A DNA stretch of 15,281 nt from Opitutaceae bacterium. Lineage in GTDB: Bacteria; Verrucomicrobiota; Verrucomicrobiia; Opitutales; Opitutaceae. Positions 1 through 8,728 of this stretch are shown here, piece after piece. Every line of letters starts with the position of its first letter. Position 1 is the first letter of the stretch. The DNA lies in NCBI GenBank assembly GCA_025352845.1, contig JANXSC010000204.1:1-15281 (forward strand), given 5' to 3'. Below the pieces are notes generated by a model that was not told the origin of the DNA, did not search any database, and worked only from the letters and a program-made list of their open reading frames with translations. The position numbers and the translations under genes were made by a program.

Positions 1-1775
1 TCGCAGGCCAGCGACGGGAGTTTCACGGCACCGGCCTCACTGTGGGCGACGAGATTTTTCAAACCCAGCGTCGCTTGAAATTCGGTCTTCGGATTGAGGC
101 TGGCCGTGAAATTCAGCAGCGCCTCGCCCCCTGTGAGCGCGAGCCGGCCGGCGACCACAGGCTGCGCGGCCCAGCCCGCCACTTGCGCCAGCAAACGACC
201 CGTGACCTTGACCGGTTGGTCCCGCCCGGCGAGCTGACCGGCGCGGCCCTCGATCGTGAGCAACGCCGCACCGTCGCGTCGCACCGCGCCGTCGAGAATT
301 TCGGCCTGCCAGCCTTGCGGCGTGTAGTCGATCGCGGTGTTGAGCGTGAGATTAACGCGCTCGAGCCAAGGCTGGCCCGCGCTCGCCAGGTTCAGCTCGT
401 CGAGCATGAAAGGGGTGAGCGAACGCAGGGTCATCCCGCCATTGCGCGGCGACGCCGCAAATTCCCCACGAATGTGACCGCCACGCAGCTCGAGGGTTTT
501 CGCGTAGGGCTGGAGCCACGCGAGCGGCAAGCCCTGCAGCACCAGGCCGAACACATCGCGCGCAGGCTCGGCGGCGTTCAACTGCCCGGTCGCGGGCCGG
601 AACTCAAACGGTTGCAGCGCGCGCAGCGTGGCGACCGGTTGCGCGGCGGACAGCTTCGCCTCAAAATTCCGCACCGTCACCAAGCCGTCGCGTCCGGCCA
701 GATTGAAACCGGTGGAAAATTTCAGCGCGCCCAGCGGCGCGAATTCCGGGCGCAGTGTCTGCAACCTGTCCGCGGTCGCGGCCAGTTCGCCGTTGATTTG
801 GAAGCCGGAAAAACCGGCGTCGATCTCCACGGCACCCTGCCCGGCGGCAACAAAGGTCGGCAGCGTTTTGCCCAAGGCGAAGGGCGCGACATCGCCATCG
901 CGCACATCAAGCTTCCACGCCCCCGAAAATCTTTCCGTGTCCCGCGGAAATTCCGCCGTCACGCCCAAGATCTCCCGCCCCGCGGTGGCGACCGTGAGGG
1001 CATACGTTTCTCCGGTCGCGCCGCGCGCCGCCGTCGCGTCGGTGTGCAGCGCGATCTCGCCGGCAAAGGCGTCGCCGCGCGCCACGGCGTCGAGCCCGGC
1101 GTCGACGCGCGAAAACGTGCGCGGCGTGTCCATCGCCGCGACGAGGCGGCCGCGCATTTCCACGGTGCGGACCCCGGCGCCGCCGAGGGCCGCAGTGGCG
1201 ACAAGATTGAATTTGCCCTCGCGCGCGGCACCGAGCCCGCCGCCGAGCAGCGTAACTTTCACCCGGCCGCGCGACTCGGGCAGAATCACCTCGCCCACCA
1301 ATTCCACGCCGTCGATCGCGACGTCGCAGGGAATGGCGAGCTGGCCGAAGATGCCCGCAAACACCTGCACCGTGCGCGCGGGGATCGGCCCGGGCTTTGC
1401 GGCGTTGCCTGGAACCGGCGGCGCACTGGAATTTTTTTCCGCCGTGGAAAGATCGAGCGTCCAGCCGTGGGCGACCAACCGCGAAACCGCGATCCGCCGA
1501 TCCCATCCGGCCTTGACGACGGGCAAATCGATCATGACCGCCGGGACCATGAGCACCGCCCCGCCCTGCTCGTAGCGGAGATTTTTCAGTTCGACCCGGT
1601 TCAACCCGACGGAGACTTCGCTCACCTCGACGCGCAAACCCGGCCGGCTCGCGATGAACCGCCGCAGCGCCCAAGTCTGAAAGCCGGAACTGAAAGCGAT
1701 GACGACCCCGCCAGCCAGCAACGCCACGAGCGTGAGGGCGCTGAGCAGAAGTAGCCGAGGGAGTTTCAGTTTCAT
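1..1775 (-). CDS. AsmA/YdbH-like membrane-anchored envelope protein, N-terminal part (runs off the left edge)
   Basis: The reading frame starts at ATG 1775 and stays open to the window edge (about 591 codons) with no stop, so the C-terminus is missing. Residues 1-5 are basic (MKLKL) and are followed by a hydrophobic segment to about residue 30, a signal anchor. The rest is long, low in cysteine and rich in short alternating beta-type stretches with Gly/Leu/Val (for example LPLAWLQPYAKTLELRGG near the C-terminal end of the visible part). This is the look of AsmA/TamB/YdbH repeating-beta-groove proteins, which span the periplasm and are implicated in lipid transport to the outer membrane. The family assignment is by general architecture only; no single diagnostic motif was seen. 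Long open frames on the opposite strand here are GC-driven shadows. No Shine-Dalgarno precedes the start. The gene lies 488 nt downstream of the efflux operon, separated by repeats, and so is probably transcribed separately. Confidence 0.7.
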   Translation of the reverse strand, partial: MKLKLPRLLLLSALTLVALLAGGVVIAFSSGFQTWALRRFIASRPGLRVEVSEVSVGLNRVELKNLRYEQGGAVLMVPAVMIDLPVVKAGWDRRIAVSRLVAHGWTLDLSTAEKNSSAPPVPGNAAKPGPIPARTVQVFAGIFGQLAIPCDVAIDGVELVGEVILPESRGRVKVTLLGGGLGAAREGKFNLVATAALGGAGVRTVEMRGRLVAAMDTPRTFSRVDAGLDAVARGDAFAGEIALHTDATAARGATGETYALTVATAGREILGVTAEFPRDTERFSGAWKLDVRDGDVAPFALGKTLPTFVAAGQGAVEIDAGFSGFQINGELAATADRLQTLRPEFAPLGALKFSTGFNLAGRDGLVTVRNFEAKLSAAQPVATLRALQPFEFRPATGQLNAAEPARDVFGLVLQGLPLAWLQPYAKTLELRGGHIRGEFAASPRNGGMTLRSLTPFMLDELNLASAGQPWLERVNLTLNTAIDYTPQGWQAEILDGAVRRDGAALLTIEGRAGQLAGRDQPVKVTGRLLAQVAGWAAQPVVAGRLALTGGEALLNFTASLNPKTEFQATLGLKNLVAHSEAGAVKLPSLAC

Positions 1776-1879
1776 GGACCGCGAGGGTGACACCCGTATG
1801 CCCGGGCAGTTGCGGACTTGGGAGAGGAAAATTTTTGAACGAGTCAGACCCGCCACCGGGCCACTGCCGTTGAATTACT

Positions 1880-2027
1880 GAGAGGGCGTCGAAAAAGGTC
1901 TGTCATTCTGAGCGCAGCGAAGAATCCACTTGGATTAACGTGCCGCTTTTAGAGGTGCGGATATCCCACTGGATTCTTCACTCCACTCAGAATGACAAGC
2001 GAGGAGACTCTTTTTCGACGCCCTCTG
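1880..2027. repeat. Long imperfect palindrome with 17-bp perfect outer arms
   Basis: The outer arms are AGAGGGCGTCGAAAAAG (1881-1897) and its exact reverse complement (2010-2026). Further in, the arms carry GTCATTCTGAG followed by a GAAGAATCCA block, mirrored on the right side with a few mismatches, so the whole unit of about 148 bp folds back on itself. The inner motif resembles the interspersed palindromic repeats that give rise to spurious proteins reading 'HSEWSEES' in many bacterial genomes. It encodes nothing, so it is a MITE/REP-like element. Confidence 0.8.
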
Positions 2028-2060
2028 AGACTCGAAAAATACGATGACGAGAAACTCCGG

Positions 2061-2120
2061 GGCAGGGCGGGCTTCAGCCCGCCTTCGGCACCCAGAAAGG
2101 CGGACTGAAGTCCGCCCTAC
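2061..2120. repeat. Double-palindrome repeat (GGCGGGCTTCAGCCCGCC type)
   Basis: Two units, GGCGGGCTTCAGCCCGCC at about 2066-2083 and GGCGGACTGAAGTCCGCC at 2099-2116, are each nearly self-complementary and are also inverted relative to each other, separated by 15 nt. Such units form stable hairpins in either strand's RNA. It is a REP-like interspersed repeat, and it could also protect or end the 3' tail of the efflux-operon transcript. Confidence 0.75.
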
Positions 2121-2185
2121 TTTCAAGCGCCCGCGTCACGCAATTTTGCGAGGCTCAGTAAGGCCCGACGCCGTGTGCCGCCATA

Positions 2186-2245
2186 GGCCAGCTCGCTTGC
2201 GAGCGCTCGGACGGCTTGCGACCAGAGCGCCCGCGAGCGGGGTGC
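2186..2245. repeat. Hairpin cluster just after the TolC-like gene
   Basis: Two perfect short hairpins lie 22-75 nt beyond the stop codon of the TolC-like gene: GCTCGC-TT-GCGAGC at 2191-2204 and CCCGC-GA-GCGGG at 2230-2241. No T-run follows on the minus strand, so this is not a classical Rho-independent terminator. It may be a third interspersed repeat family or a 3'-end stabiliser of the efflux mRNA. Confidence 0.45.
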
Positions 2246-2263
2246 CTACGAAATCACCGACGG

Positions 2264-3616
2264 CTACTTCTTCACGAACTCGTCTGCCTGCCCCATGGCC
2301 TTTCGCAGCGAGGCGACCGCAACGTTGTAGCCGTAGAAGGCCTGAATCTGATTGGTGCGCGCCGTCGTGAGATCGACCTGGGCGGAGAGGACGTCGAGCT
2401 GCGTGCCGGTGCCAGCGTTGTAGCGGGCGTTGGCCAGCCGCACGGACTCGGTCGCCTGATCGATCACGAGGGCGGAGGCCTCGGCCAGTTCGGTGGCCTG
2501 CTGCCATTGCGAGTGCGCCCGCCGGACCTCCACCTCGACGGCGAGCTGGGCTTCGCCGAGCGCGAGCTTCGTCTGCTCCAGCAGCGATTTCGTCTGCGTC
2601 ACGCGGCCCTGGGTCGCGCGGCCATCGAAGATATTCCACTGCGATTGCACCCCGACGAGCCAGCCGTTGTTCGAATCGCCAAAATGGTCCGTCGATCCCT
2701 TGCGCAACTGCCACCCGCCGAAGGCGCCCACGCTCGGATAAAAACCGGAACGCGCCCCCGTCACGCCTTCCTCGCGGGCCTGCGTGAGTTTCGCGAGCCG
2801 CTCCAAGTCGGGCCGATGGGCGCGGGCGGTCTCGAATGCCGCCTGCAAATCGAAGGTCAGCGGGGCGAACTCAAGCGTGCCGATAAACTCCGGCACCTTG
2901 CGCAGCGACTCGACGGTGTTGGTCGTGAAGCCGAGCGTCTGCCGCAGCGCCTCGATGGCGAGCCGCCAGTCGTTGCGCGCGGTGATCAGCGGCGCCTTGG
3001 CGTTGGCCACCGCGACCTCGCCGCGGAGTTTTTCAAAACTCGAAACCGTCCCGGCGTTGAACCGATCGGTGGCGTTCTTCAACTGTTGCTGGAGCAAATC
3101 GAGGTTCGACTCCTGCACCTTGATCTGTTCGCGCGCGAGCAGCACGCGGTAGAAACCCGTGCGCACCTGCAGCAGCGCCTCGTTGATTGTGGTCTGCAAA
3201 TCGAGCAGCGCGGCCTCGCGCGTGAGCTTCGATCCCTTCACCGCGGAGCTGACCGCGCCGCCCGCATAGATGACCTGCGACGCCGTGAGGCTGATCTGCC
3301 ACGCGCGATCGCTCGCGGGGAAGCCGCTGGAGATTTCGCGGTCGTTGCGCTGGTAAGCGGCCGCCGCCGCGACGTTGGGAATGGTCCGCGCCGAAACCTC
3401 GATCACCACGCCCTCCTGCTGGCGGATGCGCTCGCGCGCCTGGCGGATGGCGAAGTTGTTCTCAAGCGCAAAGGCGACCGCCGTCGGCAGATCGAGGATG
3501 TCGGGCACGGGTTGTGCCGGCTTGGGCTGCGCCTGGACGAGGGCGCACGTGAGCGCCAGCGAGACGGCAACCGGCGAGAAATGGTGGCGGGCAAATTTCA
3601 TGGGCGGGAAAATCAT
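2264..3616 (-). CDS. TolC-like outer-membrane efflux channel protein
   Basis: The product is the outer-membrane factor of a tripartite efflux pump: a trimeric channel through which the RND pump expels its substrate. The 450 aa match the family's usual length. The N-terminus carries a basic stretch, a hydrophobic core and a probable signal-peptidase site after ALVQA. The mature part is alpha-helical and rich in Q, A, E and R, in two similar halves of about 200 residues (near 40-240 and 250-445), the pattern of duplicated OEP domains. The phrases SLTASQVIYAGGAV and VQSQWNIFDGRA mark the beta-barrel strands of each half. The start at 3616 overlaps the pump's stop as ATGA, which favours translational coupling; an alternative start is ATG 3601 (445 aa). 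It is the last gene of the marR-mfp-rnd-omf operon. Confidence 0.92.
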   Translation of the reverse strand: MIFPPMKFARHHFSPVAVSLALTCALVQAQPKPAQPVPDILDLPTAVAFALENNFAIRQARERIRQQEGVVIEVSARTIPNVAAAAAYQRNDREISSGFPASDRAWQISLTASQVIYAGGAVSSAVKGSKLTREAALLDLQTTINEALLQVRTGFYRVLLAREQIKVQESNLDLLQQQLKNATDRFNAGTVSSFEKLRGEVAVANAKAPLITARNDWRLAIEALRQTLGFTTNTVESLRKVPEFIGTLEFAPLTFDLQAAFETARAHRPDLERLAKLTQAREEGVTGARSGFYPSVGAFGGWQLRKGSTDHFGDSNNGWLVGVQSQWNIFDGRATQGRVTQTKSLLEQTKLALGEAQLAVEVEVRRAHSQWQQATELAEASALVIDQATESVRLANARYNAGTGTQLDVLSAQVDLTTARTNQIQAFYGYNVAVASLRKAMGQADEFVKK

Positions 3617-6600
3617 TTGGCGAAGACGGGCTCGGCGGCGCGCTGGGGCAGCGCACGTTTCGGCTCCGGCACCCGGTCGTGCGAGTGATCGCGGGCGAAG
3701 AGCACGTAGATGGAAGGAAGGATGAGCAGAGTGAAAACCGTGCCGATGGCCATGCCGCCGACGAGCACGAGACCGATGCTATTGCGGGCGGCGGCACCGG
3801 CACCGCTGACGAGTGTGAGCGGAAAGTGACCGGCGACCGTGGCGACCGACGTCATGAGAATTGGCCGCAGGCGCGTAAGCGTGGCCTCGCGCACGGCCTC
3901 GATCTTCGACTTGCCCTGCTCCTGGAGATGATTCGCAAACTCGACAATGAGAATGCCGTTCTTCGCGATCAGGCCGACGAGGGTGACGAGGCCGACCTGC
4001 GCGTAAATGTTCATCGTGGTCGTCCAGCCGTTGGTCCAATATGGCATGTTGGGATTGGGCATCTTGAGCACCGTGAACACGAGCGCGCCGAACATGGCGA
4101 GCGGCACCGACCCCGCGAGGATGACCAACGGATCGCGGAACGAGTCGAACTGCACCGCGAGCACGAGGAAGATGAGCACGACCGCGAGCATGAACGCGGG
4201 CAGGAACTTGTTGCCCTCCGTGCGGAGCTGGCGCGACTCACCCGTGTAGTCGATCACGGCTCCGGGCGGGAGAATCTCGCGCGCGGCGTCTTCCAGCACA
4301 ACGAGCGCCTCGTCGAGCGTGCGGGTGGTCACGCCGGAGATTTTCACCGCATTCAACTGCTGGAGGCGATTGAGCGAACGCGGCACGGTCTTGTTTCGAA
4401 TCGTGGCGATGCTGCTGAGCGGCACGACCTGACCGTTGGGTCCGCTGACATAAAGATCCTTGAGTTGCTCCGGATTGAGCCGCTCCGCCCGCGCAATCTG
4501 CGGAATCACCTTGTAGCTGCGCCCCGCGATGTTGAAGCGATTCACGAAGTTCCCACCGAGCGCGGAGCCGAGATCCGCACCGACCTGCGCGAGATTGAGC
4601 CCGAGGGCAGCAACCTTTTCCCGGTCGATGACGATCTCCGACTGCGGTTGATCGACCTTGAGGTCGATGATGGGCGGGAAGGCAAATTTGCCGCTCAGCA
4701 TCGCCTTCGCCTGAATTTTTTCGGCAAACTCCAGCAGCCGATCCGCATCGGCTGTCGAGGCGATGACGAACTCGACCGGGAAATTACTGCCGCCGGGCAG
4801 CGCCGAAGGCGTCGTGGCGAAGACCTGCATGCCCGTCACCCCACTGAGTTTCTGCTGCACCTCCGGCATGATCTGAAAGACGTTTCGCTTTCGCTGTGAC
4901 CACGGTTTCACCACCATGCCACCGAAGCCGTCTGCGCCGCTGACCGCGCTCGCGGCGCCGCCAAACATGAGCTGGAACGTGAAGTCCACTTCCTTGGTGC
5001 CGAGAAATGCCTCCTCGACCGCCTTGCCGTAGATGGCCTTCTGGTCCGCGGTGGCGTTGGCCGAGCCGGTGAGAATGCCGAAGATGACCCCCTGGTCCTC
5101 CGGCGGCGCGAGTTCGACCGGCGAGAACATGAACATGAACGGCGTGAGCGCCGTAATCACGAGCCACACCATGTAAACCGCAGGGCGGTGCTTCAACGTG
5201 CCATCGAGCACGTGACTATAGGCGCGGCGAACCGAGTCGAAACGGCGGTTCACGAAACCTACGAAACCGCGCTCAGCGTGGCCGCTGCGGAGCAGATTGG
5301 CCGCCATCATCGGCGAAAGCGTCAACGCCACCACGCCGGAGATCGTCACCGCACCGGCCAGCGTGAGCGCAAACTCACGGAAGAGTGAACCGGTGAGACC
5401 GCCCTGCAATCCGATAGGCGCGTAAACGGCCGCGAGTGTGAGCGTCATCGCGATCACGGGGCCGACGAGTTCACGCGCACCGAGGATGGCGGCGTCGAAC
5501 GGCTTCAGTCCGTCGCGCAGATGGCGCTCGACGTTTTCCACGACGACGATCGCGTCGTCGACGACGAGACCGACCGACAGCACGATCGCGAGCAGAGTGA
5601 GCAGGTTGATGGTGAAACCGAAAATCTGCATCAGGAACAGGCCGCCGATTAGCGAAACGGGAATGGCGAGGATCGGCACGATCACCGAGCGGACCGAGCC
5701 GAGGAAGAGGAAGATGACGACGACGACGATCAGCAGCGTGTCGATGAGCGTGACCGTCACCTCGTGGATGGCGTTGCTGATGTATTTCGAGGCGTCGTAG
5801 CCGATGCGGGCCTCCAGGCCGTTGGGCAGATCCTTCTTGATCGACTCGAGTTCGACGCGGGCGCGCTTGACGACGTCGACCGTGTTGGCCTGCGGCAGCG
5901 GATAGATACCCATGAACACTGCGGTCTGACCGGAGTAGCGCACCTGCGTGTCGTAGTCTTCGGAACCGAGCACCACATCGGCGATGTCCTCGAGACGAAT
6001 CGTGGTGTCGCCGCTCTGCCGAATCACGAGGCGCTTGAATTCGCCCACAGAGTGCAGGTCGGTGTTGGCGGTAAGATTGACCTGCACAAACGACCCCTTC
6101 GTGGCGCCGACGGCGGCCAGATAATTGTTTTGTGCCAGCGCGGTGCGCACCTGCGCCGGGCTGATGTTGAGCGAGGCCATGCGATCAGGCTTGAGCCAGA
6201 TCCGCATCGCGAACGTGCGCGCGCCGAGGATTTCCGCGCGCTGCACGCCGGGCACCGCGGAGAGCCGCGGCTGCACCACGCGCACGAGATAGTCGGTGAT
6301 CTCGCTCTGCGAAAGGATGTCCGACGCAAAGCTGAGGTAGGCCGAGGCAAACTGCGAGTCGGCGGACTGCACGCTGATCGACGGAATCTCGGCCTCGGGC
6401 GGCAGGTCGTTGCGGACCTGGTTCACCTTGGCGCTGATTTCGGCGAGCGCCTTGGTCGGCTCGTAGTTGAGTTTCAGGCGCGCCGTGATGACGGAGAACC
6501 CTTGCAGGCTCTTGGACTCGACGTAGTCGATACCATCGGCGGCTGCGATGACACGCTCGAGCGGTGTGGTGACGAAGCCGCGCACGAGCTCGGCATTGGC

Positions 6601-6765
6601 GCCGACGTAAACGGTCGAGACGGAAACGGTCGCGTTATCGCTGCGCGGGTATTGGCGGACGTTGAGCGACCGGTAGGCCTGCAACCCCGCGATAATGATC
6701 ACGACGTTGACCACGATCGCGAGGACGGGACGCTTGATGAAGAGATCGGTGAAAGAGGATTTCAT
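3613..6765 (-). CDS. RND-family (HAE-1 type) multidrug efflux pump, inner-membrane subunit
   Basis: This is the proton-driven inner-membrane pump of the tripartite system. The 1050 residues match the size of AcrB/MexB. Transmembrane helix 1 lies at about residues 11-30 and is followed by a long periplasmic porter domain. A helix block near residues 335-500 contains the paired proton-relay aspartates (VVDDAIVVVENV, D403 and D404). A second periplasmic loop and a final helix block follow, with the relay lysine in GLIAKNGILIVEFANH (K935). All three relay residues are present, so the pump should be active. I chose the start at 6765 (MKSSFTDLFIKRP) because this is the family's typical N-terminus; an upstream in-frame Met at 6876 would overlap the previous gene and adds non-homologous residues. 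The gene begins 55 nt after the fusion-protein gene and overlaps the TolC-like gene by 4 nt. The substrate cannot be read from the sequence. Confidence 0.96.
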   Translation of the reverse strand: MKSSFTDLFIKRPVLAIVVNVVIIIAGLQAYRSLNVRQYPRSDNATVSVSTVYVGANAELVRGFVTTPLERVIAAADGIDYVESKSLQGFSVITARLKLNYEPTKALAEISAKVNQVRNDLPPEAEIPSISVQSADSQFASAYLSFASDILSQSEITDYLVRVVQPRLSAVPGVQRAEILGARTFAMRIWLKPDRMASLNISPAQVRTALAQNNYLAAVGATKGSFVQVNLTANTDLHSVGEFKRLVIRQSGDTTIRLEDIADVVLGSEDYDTQVRYSGQTAVFMGIYPLPQANTVDVVKRARVELESIKKDLPNGLEARIGYDASKYISNAIHEVTVTLIDTLLIVVVVIFLFLGSVRSVIVPILAIPVSLIGGLFLMQIFGFTINLLTLLAIVLSVGLVVDDAIVVVENVERHLRDGLKPFDAAILGARELVGPVIAMTLTLAAVYAPIGLQGGLTGSLFREFALTLAGAVTISGVVALTLSPMMAANLLRSGHAERGFVGFVNRRFDSVRRAYSHVLDGTLKHRPAVYMVWLVITALTPFMFMFSPVELAPPEDQGVIFGILTGSANATADQKAIYGKAVEEAFLGTKEVDFTFQLMFGGAASAVSGADGFGGMVVKPWSQRKRNVFQIMPEVQQKLSGVTGMQVFATTPSALPGGSNFPVEFVIASTADADRLLEFAEKIQAKAMLSGKFAFPPIIDLKVDQPQSEIVIDREKVAALGLNLAQVGADLGSALGGNFVNRFNIAGRSYKVIPQIARAERLNPEQLKDLYVSGPNGQVVPLSSIATIRNKTVPRSLNRLQQLNAVKISGVTTRTLDEALVVLEDAAREILPPGAVIDYTGESRQLRTEGNKFLPAFMLAVVLIFLVLAVQFDSFRDPLVILAGSVPLAMFGALVFTVLKMPNPNMPYWTNGWTTTMNIYAQVGLVTLVGLIAKNGILIVEFANHLQEQGKSKIEAVREATLTRLRPILMTSVATVAGHFPLTLVSGAGAAARNSIGLVLVGGMAIGTVFTLLILPSIYVLFARDHSHDRVPEPKRALPQRAAEPVFAK

Positions 6766-6820
6766 GGACTGAAACGGAACTCGCAAACTGAACTGAGGAA
6801 CGGGGCGCGTCAGAGTGCGC

Positions 6821-7954
6821 TCAACTGTTGTCGGGCTTGGGAGCGAGCTGCGCCTTGGGCGCAAGCGCGTTGTCAATCTTCACCGCCATGCCGGGACGGA
6901 GTTTGAAAACACCGGTGGTCACCACTTGATCGCCCACCTTCAGACCGGAGACGACCGCCACAAAGTCGCCGCGCGCCGCACCCGTGCGAATAAATTGCTG
7001 GCGGATGGTTTTCTCGGTCTCGCCCGTCTTGGCATTTTTCCCCTCGGAAATCACAAAAACAGAATCGCCGTAGGGCGCGGACAGGATTGCGGTGGAGGGA
7101 ATGACGAGACTCTTGCCCGTCGCGGGCAGCAGGACGGCGACCGAGCCGAACATCCCGGTGCGAAGCTTGGCGTCGGCATTGGCGAACGTCGCCTGCACGC
7201 GCACATTGCGCGTGACCGCGTCAATTTCCGGCGCGATGGCCGTGATTTTTCCGGCGAAGGTTTGGCCCGGCGCGGCGTCGGTCGTGAGCCGCACGTCGTT
7301 GCCCACGGCGAGCGAGCTGAGGAATTGCTGCGGCAGGGTGAAATTGGAATAGATCGGATCGACGGTCTGGAGGGAGACGATGGCCTCGCCGTCCTTGAGA
7401 ATCTGGCCGAGCTGCACGAGCCGGATGCCCAGTCGGCCGGCAAACGGCGCGCGGATGGATTTCTTGGCGATGCCAGCGCGGATGTTGTCCGCAGCGGCCG
7501 CAGCCTGTTTCGACTGCGCATCCGCCAAATCGAGATCGGCGCTGGAGTTGGTGCCATTGGCGCGCAGCTCGCGGGCGCGGGCGAGGTTGAGCTTGGCCAG
7601 CTCGGCGAGCGCCTCGGCGGCGCGGAGCTGTGCCGTCTCGGTGCTCACATCGAGTTCCACGAGCAGCGCGCCGGCCGCAACGCTGGCGCCCGATTCAAAG
7701 TGAATGCCCACGACTTTGCCCGGCACCTCGGCACCGATCATCACGCCCTGCACCGGCGCGATGGAGCCGTTGGCGACGAGTAGATTTTCCCAAGCGTCCT
7801 CGGTGACAGTGGCGTCCGTAACGGTCTCCGGCGGCGGAACAAAAACGGCCGCGCCCATCGCGGCAAACTGCCCTTTCTTGATGAAGACCAGCGAGAGAAC
7901 GACGACAGCAAGGGCGACAACAGTCGAAGCGTAGATCAGAACTTTCTTGAGCAT
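6821..7954 (-). CDS. RND efflux membrane fusion (periplasmic adaptor) protein
   Basis: The product is the periplasmic adaptor that joins the RND pump to the outer-membrane channel. The 377 aa begin MLKK and a hydrophobic anchor at about residues 5-24, with no lipobox cysteine, so it is tethered by a transmembrane helix. A biotinyl-lipoyl half-motif follows (GAEVPGKVVGIHFESG), then a short alpha-hairpin rich in A, L and E, then the second lipoyl half (SIRAPFAGRLGIRLV), then beta-barrel and membrane-proximal segments ending near GDQVVTTGVFKLRPGM. This domain order is that of AcrA/MexH-type adaptors. The start at 7954 gives a normal N-terminus; the frame is open further upstream but would run antisense-like through the MarR gene. 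The gap to the MarR gene is 41 nt, consistent with co-transcription. Confidence 0.95.
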   Translation of the reverse strand: MLKKVLIYASTVVALAVVVLSLVFIKKGQFAAMGAAVFVPPPETVTDATVTEDAWENLLVANGSIAPVQGVMIGAEVPGKVVGIHFESGASVAAGALLVELDVSTETAQLRAAEALAELAKLNLARARELRANGTNSSADLDLADAQSKQAAAAADNIRAGIAKKSIRAPFAGRLGIRLVQLGQILKDGEAIVSLQTVDPIYSNFTLPQQFLSSLAVGNDVRLTTDAAPGQTFAGKITAIAPEIDAVTRNVRVQATFANADAKLRTGMFGSVAVLLPATGKSLVIPSTAILSAPYGDSVFVISEGKNAKTGETEKTIRQQFIRTGAARGDFVAVVSGLKVGDQVVTTGVFKLRPGMAVKIDNALAPKAQLAPKPDNS

Positions 7955-7995
7955 GTGAGTAGAGGGGGACGGCGGTTGAACAAAAGTAACAACGA

Positions 7996-8568
7996 TCAGG
8001 AGCGGGCGGACAGGACACCCGTTTCGCGTTTGGATGCGGAAGGATCGCCGGCGGCGCGCGTGAGCACCTTGGTCAGCAGGCGGACAAAGGTCTTCCGCTC
8101 CGGCTCGCGCAAAGGTTCCATCAGCCAGGCCATCCGGCGAAAGTGCTCGGGCATGATCCTCGCCAGCGTCTTCGCCCCGCGCTTGGTCAGGCCGATGGAC
8201 ATCATGCGACGGTCGTCGGGATGCGGGGTGCGCGTGACAAGTCCGGCGGTCTCCAGCGTGTCCACCAATCCCGTGATCGTGGCGCGGGTCACGCCGGTGC
8301 GCTCGGCGAGCTCGGCCGGCGTCAGCGGCTTCTCCGTGGCCGAGCCGGCGCGCTGGCAATTTCCCCACAGTGCCATCAGCACCCCGAAGCGCCCTTGGGA
8401 AATATCGTGCTGCGCGAGGTGCGACTCGACCACGCGAAACGCCTCGTCGCCCGAGCGCAGCAGGTGGAGGAAAACCTCGGCCGCAGACGGATCGAGGTCG
8501 GGAAACTCGCGCGAGGCCTCGAGGAGGCACTCGTAGCGCGGGAGGTCTTTCAGCATCAACAGTGGCAT
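7996..8568 (-). CDS. MarR-family transcriptional regulator, probable repressor of the efflux operon
   Basis: The 190 aa carry a winged helix-turn-helix: LTPAELAERTGVTRATITGLVDTLETAGLV at about residues 82-111, followed by the wing with the family-typical DDRR (118-121) and LTKRG. The flanking N- and C-terminal helices would form the MarR dimer interface. MarR proteins bind palindromic operators as dimers and are released by small ligands, often pump substrates. The gene is first in the efflux operon, and a TTAG-N4-CTAA site lies 26 nt upstream of its start, so autoregulation and repression of the pump are likely. The start could also be ATG 8556 (MLKDL), which would drop four residues. Confidence 0.93.
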   Translation of the reverse strand: MPLLMLKDLPRYECLLEASREFPDLDPSAAEVFLHLLRSGDEAFRVVESHLAQHDISQGRFGVLMALWGNCQRAGSATEKPLTPAELAERTGVTRATITGLVDTLETAGLVTRTPHPDDRRMMSIGLTKRGAKTLARIMPEHFRRMAWLMEPLREPERKTFVRLLTKVLTRAAGDPSASKRETGVLSARS

Positions 8569-8593
8569 GGAAAATAAAGTAAGGCGGCGGATA

Positions 8594-8635
8594 GTTAGCC
8601 GCCTAACGATAAAAGCAAGCCGCCATGTGTGACAA
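8594..8635 (-). promoter_or_regulatory. Candidate promoter and MarR/SlyA-type operator of the efflux operon
   Basis: On the minus strand a -35-like TTGTCA (8635-8630) and a -10-like TATCGT (8611-8606) are 18 bp apart. Overlapping the -10 edge and probable start point is GTTAG-GCGG-CTAAC (minus strand; 8594-8607), a perfect 5-bp inverted repeat with a 4-bp centre. It has the same TTAG-N4-CTAA form as the known SlyA box. A wider inverted repeat, AAGGCGGC (8581-8588) against GCCGCCTAA, surrounds it. Placement across the promoter suits steric repression by the MarR protein encoded immediately downstream. The operator is more convincing than the promoter boxes. Confidence 0.5.
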
Positions 8636-8649
8636 TTGCAGCACAGAGA

Positions 8650-8696
8650 TGGGCCGATCGGCCCACCCCGGTATGCTTAATGGGGCGGCGCGCCCC
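8650..8696 (-). terminator. Pair of GC-rich palindromes after the transketolase gene
   Basis: TGGGCCGATCGGCCCA (8650-8665) is a perfect 16-bp palindrome, and GGGGCG-GCG-CGCCCC (8682-8696) is a perfect 6-bp stem with a 3-nt loop. Both lie 30-80 nt beyond the transketolase stop codon. Neither is followed by a T-run on the minus strand, so a Rho-independent terminator is only one possibility. They sit between transketolase and the marR promoter, where an end of transcription would be expected. Confidence 0.3.
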
Positions 8697-8728
8697 GATG
8701 CCCGGCGGCCATGCCGCGCGAACGAAAC

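Larger units (their letters stand above)
1776..2263. other. Gene-free gap filled with palindromic repeats
   Basis: This 488-nt stretch separates the TolC-like gene from the AsmA-like gene, which share one orientation. I see no credible coding sequence; short open frames here read through the repeats. It holds three unrelated inverted-repeat units, listed separately. No convincing promoter for the AsmA-like gene could be picked out in the remaining 100 nt. Confidence 0.7.

Noticed and set aside
42..1754. 570-aa open frame on the plus strand
   Set aside because: It is antisense to the AsmA-like gene, is rich in R, H, Q and E as expected from the reverse of a GC-rich gene, and has no recognisable motif. 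The minus-strand frame has a signal anchor and protein-like composition.
1935..2126. 63-aa minus-strand frame in the repeat gap
   Set aside because: It reads through the fold-back repeat (the 'HSEWSEES' peptide), a known source of spurious proteins.
2216..6906. Long plus-strand frames opposite the TolC-like and RND genes (490, 406 and 380 aa)
   Set aside because: They are shadows of well-supported minus-strand genes with clear family motifs.
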